A DNA stretch of 64,000 bases from Cyrtodaria siliqua (Eukaryota; Mollusca; Bivalvia; Adapedonta; Hiatellidae). The number at the start of each line of letters is the position of its first letter. Positions within the stretch are counted from its first letter, which is position 1. Both the position numbers and the translations under genes were made by a program. The notes below the pieces were generated by a model, which was not told where the DNA came from, ran no database searches, and saw nothing but the letters and a program-made list of their open reading frames with translations. Shown here piece by piece: positions 21,736-35,181 of this stretch. The stretch lies in the NCBI GenBank assembly GCA_037043455.1, contig JAWPHD010003074.1, positions 165,803 through 229,802 on the forward strand. Direction: 5' to 3'.

Positions 21736-22974
21736 TTGGTGTTGGTATCTATCTATCTTAAGTTTTTATTTTGGCACGCCTTGTTGCACTAGGCATTTTG
21801 GCGTGCTTTTCTTATGTTGATTATACATTCTATATTTCATAATTATTTTATACATAGGGGATTTATTTATTCATTCGTATTCGTTACTAGGCGGCAAGAG
21901 CTAAACAAAGTTAAGTATTGTCTATGGCGGATTACTGTATGTATATTTACTATAGTTGTTTCTATTATATTAGGCCAGGGACACCAATGAGCTTCGTAGG
22001 TATATTACTTATTAAATTGCTGTCAACAATTGTCACCAAACAATGAATTTTGATGTCCGCTATGTATAATGAACCAAAGTCGGAATTGTGGCGAGCGAGC
22101 TATTATAATAAAATATATCCCACATCTCTAGAAGTTTAAGAATATTCGGTGTGTTATTTACATATATACATTGTCCATGTTATGTCTGATCGTTGCTCCC
22201 GTTGTATAATTAATGTTTCTCAATAAAATATATCATATTTATTAAAAATAATAAAAAATAATAAAAACACCCAATGCCGTTTGTCGGGCACAACTCCTCC
22301 TCACCTTGGTCTGAGGAGGGTTGCTCGTCCACATAAAACCACGAGGAGGTCACACTGGGGAGGGCAACGGTCAAAGGAATACATAGACATTATGTGAGAT
22401 ATTGGAGCGAAACATAATTTGTATATACAAGGGATAAATCACAAATTGAGTAATGTATCTAAATATTGAAGGTTATTGTACATGAACATAAGTAGATTCT
22501 GTCTGTAAAAACATGTCAGGTAATTACTATCAAAGGTCAGCTAGACATTATATATATAAAAGTATGTGATTGGTCCTGGACCGTTGTGCCTGCGTTGTCA
22601 TCTGACTCAAAAATCGCCCCAACGCGTCCACCGGATCAGTCCCATATCATAACTGTATTAATTAAGTAGTTTATAATAATCATATGAAGAATAACGTACG
22701 TCTCTGTGTTGACTACCACCCAGAGAGCCAGTACAACGACCGTCTAACCAGGTGGCAGTCAGTACTGAGTATGACCCAAATTTAGTCTACTATATAAGTA
22801 GACTATGTTATTCATACGAAGTTTATATATTATGTTGTTACTCTAATAGTGTTGGTACAAATTGCACAGGTTTATATGGTGGTGGTCAAGCCACATTCAT
22901 AAATGACGAGTGTAGGTGAGAAATGCATGAGTGGCGATGGTGGCGGCGGTGATTAACACATTCACGGCTAATTG

Positions 22975-23040
22975 ATGAATGAATGAATGGATGGATGGAT
23001 GGATGGATGGATGGATGAATGGATGGATGGATGGATGTAT
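22975..23040. repeat. (GGAT)n microsatellite
   Basis: Tetranucleotide GGAT/ATGG run of about 60 bp with two GAAT interruptions. Confidence 0.9.
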
Positions 23041-23489
23041 ATAACTTTATTTCATTTAATAATTAAAATGAACATTATCCCATAATACGCTTTAATTATA
23101 ACAGTGATTAAAGTTCTGTATTCATCTTTGATTATATTCAAATGAAAAACATCACACGAACGTCTAACTTCTGTAATTTCTTTTGATGTAAACAATAATA
23201 TTAATTGATTCATTATTAACAGTATTAAATATTATTCAAATGGAACACCACCGCTCGGTTTTTGTAGAGCCGATACCTAGTCAACGCTCGATCAGGCAAA
23301 CATCAATAGATAAAGGTAAACACGAAAACCATGTTTGGGGATACAGCATTGTTTCATAACCATATAGTATAAAAAACCACTTGTGGAAATAAGAAAACGT
23401 TAACAATGTGCGTTAAGCGTTAAGCAACTATGCACAGTTTCGAATGTCAACGTGACTAATAAATACTTTGTTGGCATTCTGCATACAAA

Positions 23490-25305
23490 TGGTGGTCATC
23501 GATCAATATTCATATTATGACATAATCATGGGCAGTAACTCGTTAATGAAACCGTCAATTGCAAATGGTTGCCATCGTTAATGAAACCGTCAATTAAATG
23601 GTTGCCATCGATTAACATTCGTATTGTGACATAATCGATGGCAGTAACTTTTTAATGCAACCGTCAATTACAAATGGTGGCCTCGATCAACATTGGTATT
23701 GTGACAAAATCATAGGCAGTAACCCTTTAATAGGTATTGTGACATGATCTTTGGCAGTAACTCGTTATTGTATCAGTCAAGTACAACTGGTGGCCATCGA
23801 TGAACATTCGTATTGTGACATTACAAATGGTGGTCATCGATCAACATTCGTATTGTGACGTAATAACAGGCAGTAATTATGTAATGCATCAATTACAAAT
23901 GGTGGTCATCGATCAACATTCGTATTGTGACGTAATAACAGGCAGTAATTATGTAATGCATCAATTACAAATGGTGGCCATCGATCAATATTCGTATTGT
24001 GACATAATCATTGGCAGTAACTCTACAACGCATCAGTCAATTACAAATGGTGGCCATCGATCAACATTCGTTAAGTGACTTAATCATTGACAATAACTCT
24101 TTAATGTATCAGACAATTACAAATGGTGGTCATCGATCAACATAAGTATTGTGACATAATCCTAGACAGTTACTCTTTAATGCATCAGTTACAAATGGTG
24201 GCCATCGATCAACACTCGTATTTTGACATAATCATTGGCAGAAACACTTTAATGCATCGGTCAATTACAAATGGTGGCCATCGATCAACATTCGTATTGT
24301 GACATAATCATAGACAGTAACCCTTATTGTATCAGTCAATTACAAATAATGTTAATCGATCAACTTTCGTATTGCGACATAATCGTTGGCGGTAACCCTT
24401 TAATGCATCAATTACAAATGGTGTCCATCGATCACCCTTCGTATTGTGACATAATAATAGTCAGTAAATCTTTAATGCATCAATTACAAATGGTGGTCAT
24501 TGATCAACATTCGTAATGTGACATAATCCTAGACAGTAACTCTTTAATGCATCAGTTACAAATGGTGGCCATCGATCACCCTTCGTATTGTGACATAATA
24601 ATAGTCAGTAACTATTTAATGCATCAATTACAAATGGTGGCCATTGATCAACATTCGTATTGTGACATAATCATAGGCAGTAACTCTTTAATGCACCAGT
24701 CAATTACAAAATGTGTCCATCGATCAACATTCGCAGTGTGACATAATCATGTGCAATAACTATTTAATGCATCAATTACAAATGGTGGCAAACGATCAAC
24801 ATTCGTAGGCGTGAAATAATCATGGGCAGTAAATATTTAATGAATGAGTCAATTACAAATGGTGGCCATCGATCAACATTCGTATTTTGATATATAATCA
24901 TGGGCAGTAACTCTTTAATGCATCAGTCAATTGCAAATGGTGGCATCGATCAGCATTCGTATTGTGACTTAATCATGGGCAGTAAATATATAGCGCACCA
25001 CTTACAAATGGTGGCCATCGACCAACATTCTTATTGTGACATAATAATAGGCAGTAACTCTTTAATGCATCAGTCAATTACAAATGGGGGTCATCGATCA
25101 TCATTCGTATTGTGACATAATCATGGACTGTAAATCTTTAATGCATCAATTACAAATGGTCGCCATCGATCAACATTCGTATTGTGACATAATCATGGGC
25201 AGTAACTCTTAAATACATGAGTCAATTACAAATGGTGGCCATCGATCAACATTCGTATTGTGACAACATAATAGGCAAAAACTCTTTCATGCATCAGTCA
25301 ATTAT
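23490..25305. repeat. ~72-76-bp satellite array A
   Basis: About 25 copies of a unit containing ATGGTGGCCATCGATCAACA, TTCGTATTGTGACATAATCA and GGCAGTAACTCTTTAATGCA, with a TCAGTCA variant that changes the unit length by 4 bp. Open frames reading MVAIDQHSYCDIIIGSN are translations of the repeat. The array ends in the same flank (ATTTTTAACACATxTA-GGTTAT) as array B. Confidence 0.9.
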
Positions 25306-25372
25306 AAATGCTTTGTTTTTCGTTTGTATTGTTTTTGACGTCATTTTTAACACATTTAGGGTTATAGATAGA

Positions 25373-28345
25373 TACTTTTATTTCAAATTTCCAATAGGCT
25401 AAAAAGTCCATGAGGATACAAATACAAAGTATAACATGTCAGCAGAGCAGTAATTACTACATATACATGTATATATATACATGAAAACGGTAAGTATATA
25501 TTATATCACAGTATAACTTTCACAAGCCATTATGCAATCATGTGCAATTGAGAAGGTGTTAACAACTGTACATAGAGATTTACATATTATTCACAATTTC
25601 ATTAATTCATATACACACGCACGCGCGCACCGCGCACGTACACTCGTTGTTCGAAAAAATACAGTTATAATCTATATAATAGTTCATTTCTTAATTTAAA
25701 AGCTTCATAAATAAATATACCTAATTTACGAATTCTAACTTTATTTGTTGAGTTAATTAATTCTATAAATTTAATCATGTTAGGACGTTTCCAAAAATAT
25801 TTAGATATATATTGATTCCTTAACTCCGAAAATCGTTCACACTCTAATACAAAATGAAATTCATCTTCTAACACTCTACAAAGATCACACGTTCTCTCGT
25901 TAACAGGTATTCTAATAGGTTTAACCCATCTGCCAGATTCAATTTTTAATCTATGAGATGAAACTCTTAGTTTTGTAATTGATTGACAAAATTTGTACAC
26001 ACATATTTTCTAAATATGGCTGAATTTGAAAAATTGCATACTGTTGTAGAAAACAGCTCTGCTTGAGCTCTGCAACCTATGATTCCAATTTTGAATAAAA
26101 TGATCATTTAGTCTTTGTGTAATAACGTTAATAAATATCTTTTCATTTCCAACTCCTTGTTGGATCCATACATAATAAAAACCTAGTGAAGCCAATAAAT
26201 GTTTAACAAGTGATGCCCAGTTAACTTTTTGTGGATACAATTCCAAGTCACTTAACATCATATTATACACAGTTTTAAAATATTTTTGTTCCCTCAGTTG
26301 TAAAAGTTTTAACCAATATTTTATAATAATGAGATGATATATAGGGTCCTATAGAAACCACAGCGTTCGAACGCAATGGCATCGTAGGTCCGCATTGTAC
26401 TGCAAACAAGGACTAGAAACTACAATGAAAGAGACAAAAATCAACAGAAAGGGTGGTGAAGACAGGGTTACCGACTTGGAACGGTCAGTAGGCAATAAGG
26501 CCTACTGGTTAGCTTGAATCGATTTTATATGCGCACAATCCTCGCTATTATCCTGTCTTCAGCGCCCAAATAGACAAGACAGTGTAAACAAAACTACATC
26601 CCATCAAAAGGAATTCTCTAACAATAAAGTCCACATCCAGAGAAACTAACTAAAGATACACATACAAAATAATAAACATCTCAGGATGTATCCGGAATCG
26701 TACTGAACAACCATAGTAGTTGCAGCTAAAGAGAAAACCAGTCTATGGTACGAAAGCTCATGCACCCACCTCCCTTAGTTGGGTTTCAGTAGGTACAATC
26801 ATAGAGTCCCAAGAGGTAGTCCAGTCATCGCACAAGTGAAAAGTGAAGCGTAATGACTGACTGTAGAGGGGTCAATCACTAAACATGCAGTGCGCTGTAA
26901 AACCAAAAGGTTATATCCTTTTCTGACGAACTTCCTGATTAAATTTGTAAAGCGGTCAGGAAACCCGTCAGACCCCTTTAACTTACGAAGTTTATAGACC
27001 ACATCTCCATCAAATGAGGGTTGTGATATGCCTAGTCGCAGAAGTGTTTTACGGTTGGTGTTGTACTTTTCCAGCAGGCCCTCGTTGCGGCGGTAGAATT
27101 TAGAGAAAGATCTACGCAGTTTGTGATAACGAAAACCCTGTTGAAGAAGTTTACTCTTAAGATATCTCTTAGTAATGAATGATGTTCTTCCGACTCGCCA
27201 TATATGAAATCATTTTGTGTTGTCTTTTTAACCCCTAAAATCCTTTTACAAAACTGCAAATGGACTCGTTCTATAGGATTTGCTTGTATAACCCCCCAAA
27301 TCTAACATGAACAGTTCAGAATTGGTGTAATTAACTTATCAAAAAGGTCCAATTTGTGTTTTGGTGAAATAAATGTAAATTTGTATAAGTATTCGTTCAT
27401 TTTAAAAATTGCCTTTTGCGCTTGACCCGAAAGAGTATTTTGAGCTTCTGTAAAAGATCCACCAGTAGAAAAAAACATTCCTAAATAAGTAAACTTACTG
27501 ATAGTTTCTATCACTCTGCCTTCGTAATAAAATGCTAAATTTCTTGGCAACATTCCCCCTTTTCTAAATATCATTACTTTTGTTTTTGTCGAATTAACTT
27601 TTAATTTCCATTTACTACAATAGTTTGATGATATATTAAGACTTTCCTGTAACTCTTCGATTGAATTAGCAAATATAACTATATAATCCGCATATAAAAG
27701 CATAAACATTTTAAACATATTGACATCTAATCCTTCTAGTCCACTAAGTAAGTATTCACTTTCAATATCGTTAAGAAACATGGAAAAAAGAAAAGGTGAC
27801 AAACATTCGCCTTGCCTGACGCCTAACATGCAAAATAACTCATCATTTAGATTATTACAAAATTTTACTTTAGATTTAACACTTGTATACATGATTTAAT
27901 TATGTTAAGAATTTTCCCTCTAATTCCAAATTGGGTTAACTTGTACCATAAGTTATCTTCAACAACGTAATCGAATGCTTTGGTAAAATCGATAAATACA
28001 CAATACAATTTTTTCCCCTTATTCAGTATATGCGTAATTAAACCATGTAAAACAAAATTGTTATCGACAGTACTCATGCCCGACCTAAATCCCGCCTGTG
28101 CTTCAATTAAAACACTGTATTTTTCCGCCCATTCAGATAATCTATTATTCCTAAACAACTGAGCAAGGTAATACCTCTATAATTATCAACGCTATGTATA
28201 CTACCTTGTTTATGTAATGGAATAATGTATCCCTCTGACCAAACATCTGGAAAGTAACCTTTATCTAACAATATATTACATAAAGTCGGTGCTAAAATAC
28301 CTTGTCCGTTTAAAAATAATTCATTTATAAGTAAGTCGGGACAGC
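25373..28345 (-). mobile_element. LINE copy 2, defective, interrupted
   Basis: A minus-strand non-LTR retrotransposon broken by stops, frameshifts and an insertion (about 26340-27180). The RT part (27302-28158) reads DFTKAFDYVVEDN, RQGECLSPFLFSMFLNDIE and LYADYIVIFANS; the catalytic YADD is changed to YADY. The C-terminal piece (25665-26270) keeps a zinc-knuckle-like motif, CDLCRVLEDEFHFVLEC. The 3' UTR runs to about 25373, beside a TAGATAGATA tail. It is 5'-truncated: no endonuclease is seen. Confidence 0.85.
26340..27180. mobile_element. insertion inside LINE copy 2
   Basis: The LINE frame breaks after GESE near 27190 and resumes as IIIIKYW just before 26330; in LINE copy 1 these parts are almost adjacent. 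The insert shares motifs with 17040-17400. A short minus-strand frame (26799-27002) reads GYNLLVLQRTACLVIDPSTV, of unknown identity. It is probably a fragment of a larger mobile element. Confidence 0.6.
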
Positions 28346-28430
28346 AGATCGATTTGTTTTGTTACAAAAGCCGGATGTTTGAACGTCGTTATTCGAATAA
28401 AGCTTTCGTTTAAACAAAACACTATTATAT
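28345..28430. other. short junction between the two LINE copies
   Basis: About 85 bp with GATCGATTTGTTTTGTTACA, partly like ACGGTCGATTTGTTTTGTGG at 31045. This short motif recurs at LINE edges in the window. Confidence 0.4.
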
Positions 28431-31066
28431 AGTTTATTTCAACATCCAATAGGCACTAAGGCCCTTGTGGTACAAATACAGACATGAAAATAACATGACA
28501 GACAATGTAACAAAAAAGTACAAATGCATAGTATACTTAGCAATTTTACACAATTACGTGTATGTGTATCTAGTGGAGAAGGTGATACAATTTTGAGTGA
28601 AATACTGTTGCTATACAACAAAATGCATATATAAACAGTAAATGTATATCATTACAACATCAATTCGTATTACCTTTTTGGAAAAAGGTACTCATTTCTT
28701 TTATTAAAAGCCTTATAAATAAAAATAGCTAGATTTCTTATTTGCTTTTTACATGTAGAATTAATCAAAGAAATGAACTTTTGCATATTTGGACGCATGA
28801 AATAATACGTTTTAATATAGTGTTTTCTTATGTCTGTATATAAGGGACATATTAAAACAAAATGGTATTCATCTTCTAAAGACTGGCACAATTTACATTT
28901 CCTATCATTAACTGGTGTTCTATTTGGTTTGCTCCATCGTCCAGCTTCTATCTCAAGTCTGTGTGATGAAACGCGAAGTTTAGTTAAAGCTTGCCTAAAT
29001 TTCGATATATTACACATATTTAGGTATGGTTGAAATCTAAAATTCTCTATACAATTATAAAATAAAGCTCTGCTTGATTCTTGCAATCTATTATGCCAGT
29101 TTTGTAAAAAATTATCATGAAGTCTTTGTTTGACAACAAGCAAAAATAGTTCAACGTTTCCTACACTTTGTGCTAACCATACATCATGGAAACCCATATT
29201 ACACAAAAGATCACGTAATAGTAAAGCCCAATTGAATTTATTCGGTTGGCCAGTTATGTCATTGATCATCATATCATAAACTATTTTAACATACTTATTT
29301 TCACTACTATGTAATATTTTGAGCCAGTACTTTATTATAATAAAATGCCGTTGACATAAAAAGGATTTTCTACCCAACTCCCCATATATAAAATCATTTT
29401 GCGTTGTCTTCTTTACACTTAATATATTCTTACAGAATTTAAGATGCACTCTTTCTATTGCATTAGCTTTTGTAAAACCCAAAACTGCAGCCCCATAGTT
29501 CAAAATTGGCGTGATTAATTTATCAAATAAATCTAATCTGTGTTCAATAGATAACTCAGTAAATTTATATAGGCATTTGTTCATTTTAAATATAGCCTTT
29601 AAATCCTGTCCTGCAAGTGTTGCCTGTGCATCAGTGAATGATCCACCCGTTGTAAAGACTATGCCTAAATAGTTGAACCTATTAACAATATCTAATGCAT
29701 TATCATTTAAGTGAAAAGTTAAATTTCTTGGTAATGAGCCACCCTTTTTAAACACCATAACCTTAGTTTTTGATGTATTTACAACAAGTTTCCACTTATT
29801 ACAATATCCCGATAGCAAATTTAAACTAGTTTGTAATTCTATACTACTGTTTGCAAATATAACAATATCATCAGCATATAATACGAGAAATACTTTAAAC
29901 ATATTAACATTAATTCCTTCAATACCATGTTTTATAAATTCATCTTCGATATCGTTTAGAAACATAGAAAAAAGAAAAGGTGATAAACATTCCCCTTGTC
30001 TTACTCCAAGCATACATGTGTACTCCTCACTGAGTTCATTACAATATTTCACTCTTGATTTTACTGAAGTATACATAGATTTAATAACATTAAATATTTT
30101 ACCACGCACACCTAACTTTATTAGTTTGAACCATGAGTTGTCACGAACAACATAATCAAAAGCTTTCGTGAAGTCAACAAAAACACAATACAATTGTTTA
30201 CTCCTATTAATAAAATTAGTTATAAGCCCTTGTAACACAAAAATGTTATCTATTGTTCCCATGTTAGCTCTAAAACCGCATTGTGCCTCAATATAAACAC
30301 TATAATTTTCTGCCCAATCAGTAAGCCTATTATTTAAAACCCGTGTAAATAATTTCCCCAGTGTACTTAATAGAGTTATGCCTCGATAGTTTTCAACGTC
30401 ATTTATATTTCCCTTTTTATGGAGGGGGATAACATAACCCTCTGACCAGCTTTCTGGAAAATAACCAATTTCAAAAACTTTATTAAACAATTTAATTATG
30501 TATGGTGCTAAAATATGTTTACCGTGCATGAACAACTCATTTATATACATATCCGGTCCTCCTGAGCGATTAACTTTGAGCTGGTGTAAACCTTTAAACA
30601 TTCCCTGCTCAGAAATATCAACAGTCAGTTCATTAAACAAAATATTTAATTCATTATTTTCATACCTATCAACAAAGTGTAAAATATCTTCATCCGGTGT
30701 AAAAAATGGACTATCTGGATTGTTAACAGCCTTGAAATATTTTTCAAAAGTACTAATTTGAATATTTGACTGTTTTATTCCTGCGCATTTTTTCAACATA
30801 TTCCAATACAGCTTAGCATTTTTTTGTTTGGCCTGGACTAATTTTAATGTTTCATTCCTATCATATTCAAATCTACATCTACGAATAAGTGATTTATATT
30901 CAGATCTAGCCTTGACTAAATTAATTCGATTGACGTCATTATTTTCCAATATGTATTTATTTAAAAAGAATAAGAAACTGGTTCTACTTTCAAAACACTC
31001 ATTAGTATACCAGGCATTTTCTGAAGTAGCCATTATATATAATGACGGTCGATTTGTTTTGTGGTG
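28430..31066 (-). mobile_element. LINE copy 1, 5'-truncated, RT intact
   Basis: A minus-strand non-LTR retrotransposon with one long open frame (28670-31084) and a 3' UTR to about 28430. It is related to copy 2, including the 3' UTR motif CCAATAGGC. The 5' end is joined directly to satellite array B at about 31066, and no endonuclease domain is present, as is usual for truncated LINE insertions. Confidence 0.88.
28670..31050 (-). CDS. LINE reverse transcriptase ORF (5'-truncated)
   Basis: The frame of about 790 LINE-derived residues has a linker, then a reverse transcriptase: IPLHKKGNINDVENYRGITL, DFTKAFDYV (first catalytic Asp), RQGECLSPFLFSMFLNDIE, and LYADDIVIFANS around residue 402, the intact YADD catalytic box. 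A thumb-like region and a Cys-His motif, CKLCQSLEDEYHFVLIC, follow near the C-terminus. The first nine or so codons of the open frame come from satellite DNA, so the apparent ATG at 31082-31084 is not the original start. The family is a jockey/CR1-type non-LTR element by these motifs; the exact clade is not assigned. Reverse transcription primed at the target DNA is the known activity of the family; this copy lacks the endonuclease. Confidence 0.88.
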
Positions 31067-33165
31067 GAGGCAGATGGTGGCCATCGGTTATCATTCGTAT
31101 TGTGACATAATCATTGGCAGTAACTCTATAATGTATCAGTCAATTACAAAAGGTGGCCATCGATCATCATTCGTATTGTGACATAATCATAGTCAGTAAC
31201 ACTTTAATGCATCAATTACAAATGGTGTCAATCGATCGTCATTAGCATTGTGACATAATAATAGGCAGTAACTCTTTAATGCATCAGTCAATTACAAATG
31301 GTGGCCATCGATCAACATTTCTATTGTGACATAATGAAGGGTTGTAACTGCTTAATGCATCAGTCAATTACAAAAGGTGGCCATCGATCATCATTCGTAT
31401 TGTGACATAATCATAGTCAGTAACACTTTAATGCATCAATTACAAATGGTGGTCATCGATCAACATTCTTATTGTGACGTAATAATTGGCAGTAACTATT
31501 TAATGCATCAATTACAAATGGTGGCCATCGGTCAACATTCGTATTGTTACATAATTATTGGCAGTAATATAAAATGCCTCAGTCAATTACAAATGGTGGT
31601 CATCGATCAACATTCCTATTGTGACGTAATAATTGGCAGTAACTATTTAATGCATCAATTACAAATGGTGGCCATCGATCAACATTCGTATTGTGACATA
31701 ATCATGTGCAGTAACATGTTAATGCATCAATTACAAATGGTGACCATCGATCAACATTCGTATTGTGACATAATCATAGGCAGTAACCCTTTTATGCATT
31801 AATTACAAATGGTGGCAATCGATCAACATTCGTATTGTGACATAATCATAGCCTGTAACTCTTTAATGCAATTACAAATGGTAGCCATCGACAATCATTC
31901 GTATTGTGACTGAATCATTGGCAGTAACTCTTTATTGTTTCAGTCAATTACAAACGGTGGCCATCGATCAACATTCGTATTGTGACAATAAAAGGCAGTA
32001 ACTCTTTAATGCATCAGTCAGTTACAAATGATTGCCATCGATCAACATTCGTATTGTGACATAATCGTGGGCAGTAACTCTTTAATGCATCAGTCAGTTA
32101 CAAATGGTGGCCATCGATCAACATTCGTATTGTGACATAATCATGGGCAGTAACTCTTTAATGCATCAGTCAATTACAAATGGTGGCCATCGATCAACAT
32201 TCGTGTTGTGACTTAATCATTGGCAGTAACACTTAAATGAATCAGTTAAAATTGTTGGCCATCGATAACATTTTGTATTGTGACATAATCATGGGCAGTA
32301 ACGTTTTAATGTATCAGACAATTACAAATGGTGTTCATCGATCAACATTCGTATTGTGACATAATCCTAAGCAGTAACTCTTTAATGCATCAATTACAAA
32401 TGGTGGCCATTGATCAATATTCGTATTGTGACATAATCATAGGCAGTAACTCTTTATTGTATCAGTCAATTACAAATGATGTTAATCGATTAACATTCGT
32501 ATTGCGACATAATCGTTGACAGTAACCCTTTAATACATCAATTACAAATGGTGGCAATCGATCAACATTCGTATTGTGACATAATAATAGGCAGTAACTC
32601 TTTAATGCATCAGTCAATTACAAATGGTGGCTATCGATCAACATTCGTAGTCAATTACAAATGGTTGCCATCGATCAACATTCGTATTGTGACATAATCA
32701 TGGGCAGTTACTCCTTGTTACTTCAGTCAATTACAAATGGTGGCCATCGATGAACATGCACATTATTACATAATCATGGGCAGTAACTCTTTAATGCATC
32801 CGTCAATTACAAATGGCGCTCATCGATCAACATTCGTATTGTGACATAATCATGGGCAGTAACTATTTGGTGCATCAGTCCATTACAAACGGTGGCCATC
32901 AATCAACTGTCGTATTGTGACATACTCTTTGGCAGTAACTCTTTAATGCATCAGTCAATTACAAATGGTTGCAATCGACCAACATTCGCATTGTGACATA
33001 ATCATGGGCAGTACATCTTTGGTGCATCAGCCCATCACAAACGTCAAATCATGGCAGTGACTCTTTAATCCATCAGTCAATTACAAATGGTGGCCACCGA
33101 TCAACATTCACATTGTGACATACTAATTGGCAGTAACTTTTTAATGCATCATTCAGTTACAAATG
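31066..33165. repeat. ~72-76-bp satellite array B
   Basis: About 28 copies of the same unit as array A (ATCAATTACAAATGGTGGCC, ATCGATCAACATTCGTATTG). It starts at the truncated 5' end of LINE copy 1 and ends at 33165 in TTTTACGTCATTTTTAACAC, the same flank as array A. Confidence 0.9.
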
Positions 33166-33490
33166 CTTTTTTTTTTGTTTGTTTGTTGTTTTACGTCATT
33201 TTTAACACATGTAAGGTTATGAAATGTAGGGTTCAGTATTTATTTATATTATGTAGTAATACGCCTTCTCGATGCTGAGGTCCACTTAACAAATGATAGA
33301 AACTGTTGTGCGCGTGAGTGCGTAAGTGATTGAGTGGTGCATGCCTGCGTGCCAGTATACGTGCATTTTTCTGTGACTGTTTCAGATTAACAAAAGTTTC
33401 TTGTTTGTAAAATCCTACACTGTTGCCATGTTGTATGTAACTGTATAAGCCTATTGGAATTTGGAAATAAAGTTATCTATCTATCTATGA
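33166..33490 (+). mobile_element. satellite flank and plus-strand LINE 3' end
   Basis: After the shared flank (ACGTCATTTTTAACACATGT), the stretch ends AGCCTATTGGAATTTGGAAA TAAAGTTATCTATCTATC, the reverse complement of the 3' end of the minus-strand LINE at 25373-25400. It is thus a plus-strand, severely truncated LINE 3' end with a TATC-type tail. Confidence 0.65.
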
Positions 33491-33560
33491 CGGTCGATTG
33501 TTTGTGCAGACCATCCACTTTTCCTGGGTAGAACCAGTACTGTACACCTCCCACCATCCG
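33484..33560 (+). mobile_element. dispersed ~75-bp element, GACGGTCGATTTGTTTT
   Basis: GACGGTCGATTGTTTGTGCA, then CCTGGGTAGAACCAGTACTG and CACCTCCCACCATCCG. Related copies are at about 9306-9395 and 56612-56700, and its first half adjoins LINE copy 1 at 31040. Probably part of a SINE. Confidence 0.6.
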
Positions 33561-33712
33561 TAAGAATCGTGGTCATCGATCAATATTCCTATAGTGACAT
33601 AAACATGGGCAGTAACTCTTTAATGCATCAGTCAATTACCAATGGTGGCCATCGATCAACATTTGTATTGTGACATAATCATGGGCAGTAATTCTATAAT
33701 GCCTCACGCTCA
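33560..33712. repeat. satellite array C, two copies
   Basis: Two more units of the 72-76-bp satellite, 70 bp after the previous element, ending near 33712. Confidence 0.85.
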
Positions 33713-35180
33713 GTTTGGAATTGACTTCTGAGACCCCATTGAAACAAACCTTTCAATACAATGTTGTAAAAATCAGAAATCATTTACTACAGTTATTGTG
33801 TAACCCAAATGGAAGTTGACGGACGCCGGACGGACACTAGTCAAATTGTTATTACACGGCAAGGCATAATCTCGACTAAATACAATATTCTTTTCCATAG
33901 ATATTTTGATCGATTTGTCCGACTTGTGCAGCATTTGTGGTTATGTATTGATTATGGAGTTAAATATGTAGGAATTGAATAGGATGTTGTTTAACTGCTC
34001 ATCTACACAGGATAGGATATTTAGTCGCCCCAGAGAGATGGGAAGGATATAAAGGAATCCGGGAAACTCCCATACTTTTACTAATATATTCTTATGGTTC
34101 TTTAACATGCTCGGAGGAAAACCGATATATAGGGCGGTCAGGGTTACATCCCCATCCGACGGATGAGGCCAAGGGAACGTATCTTAAAAAGGAATAACAT
34201 CAGGATTGGTATTATTTTTTAGAATTGTTCAAATACATTATGTATTTAATTGATAACAATAAACTTACTGAGCCATAAAACACCAAAGGAAATTATGCTG
34301 AACATATTTAATAAACAACCCGAAGAAGGTATTTCCTACCTATGGTGATGCGCCAGGGAAAGCTATTTTAAACTTGGCGATAAAATAAATCGCAATGTAT
34401 TGCGAAGCGAGCATCATGTGTAGATATCGCTGATTTGTTCTGCGCAACAGATGGATTACGTGGACCGAGTATTAACTTTCATACCCCATCCAAACCCTTC
34501 TCCAAGAAGTGAAAACGGGGTTGGCTGTGGTATGAAATAAAACCTTAATTTCGGCCTGAGAGGTTTGCATATATATATTGTAAAATTAAAACATTTAATA
34601 GGTAATTTTAAACAGGTTATCGCGTTTTTATTAAAAAAAAATAACGTTTTATTGTCGACATATCCGTTATAAAATCCTGCTAATATAAGCTTTCCCATCG
34701 CTTAATGGAATCTTAATGTATTATTTCGGGATTTCTCTATGGACTTATACGACTTGTAAATTATAAATATTAATTATTGCCCTGTATTATAGGAAACTGT
34801 TAATGTTCCATCTATATAATGAACTATTTCACGTTTTAAATTGGTCATTTCATCTTTCTTTTTTATGTTTTTAAACAAATTAGGCCTCAAAGCCTGATGT
34901 ACTCCCTTTAACTAAGAATAAACTGACTAAACTCAGTGGCACTGGTGAGACTTGAACTCCGGTTATAAGTCGGCGATGCTATCCACTCGGCCATGCCAGC
35001 CCCTCTTAGACTTACACAACTGGTCAATTTAATACGCAACACAAACACAAATAAAAGTATATATGAATTTATTTGAACATATGTGTAACAATGTTACAGA
35101 TGGGGTGAGTAGACTGGAAATAGTTCTCTTAAAAGATGAAAGTTAAGCGATGATAACACACACATATGTAAACACATCAT
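33713..35180. other. gene-free region with SINE fragments
   Basis: A SINE-like tail in reverse orientation lies at about 33990-34190 (CTCATCTACACAGGATAGGA, TTTAACATGCTCGGAGG) and a tRNA-like head at 34925-35000. I see no coding region; the minus-strand frame at 34456-34698 has no recognisable feature. Confidence 0.5.
34925..35000 (-). mobile_element. tRNA-like pseudogene or SINE head, Ile-like
   Basis: On the minus strand, GGCATGGCCGAGTGGATAGC, an anticodon-loop-like CTTATAA (UAU), and AGTTCAAGTCTCACCAGTGCC. The ends GGCA…TGCC can pair but the T stem is incomplete. I judge it a tRNA-derived repeat rather than a working gene. Confidence 0.45.
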
Positions 35181-35181
35181 T

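Larger units (their letters stand above)
19703..23480. other. gene-free region with scattered short repeats
   Basis: No coding region is supported in this stretch. It includes a short palindrome (20909-20993), a 15-bp array (21194-21345), a tRNA-like SINE head (21660-21735) and an ATGG microsatellite (22975-23040). The sequence at 20490-20760 and 21740-22970 shows no recognisable feature. Confidence 0.6.

Noticed and set aside
23800..25402. Short frames reading MVAIDQHSYCDIIIGSN
   Set aside because: Translations of the 72-76-bp satellite; units vary in length and break the frame.
26799..27002. Minus-strand frame reading GYNLLVLQRTACLVIDPSTV as a host gene
   Set aside because: It lies in an insert within a dead LINE, and related sequence occurs at 17040-17400, so it belongs to a mobile element whose class I cannot name.
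23490..33165. CRISPR-like array
   Set aside because: The repeats are head-to-tail satellite units without unique spacers, in a eukaryotic genome.
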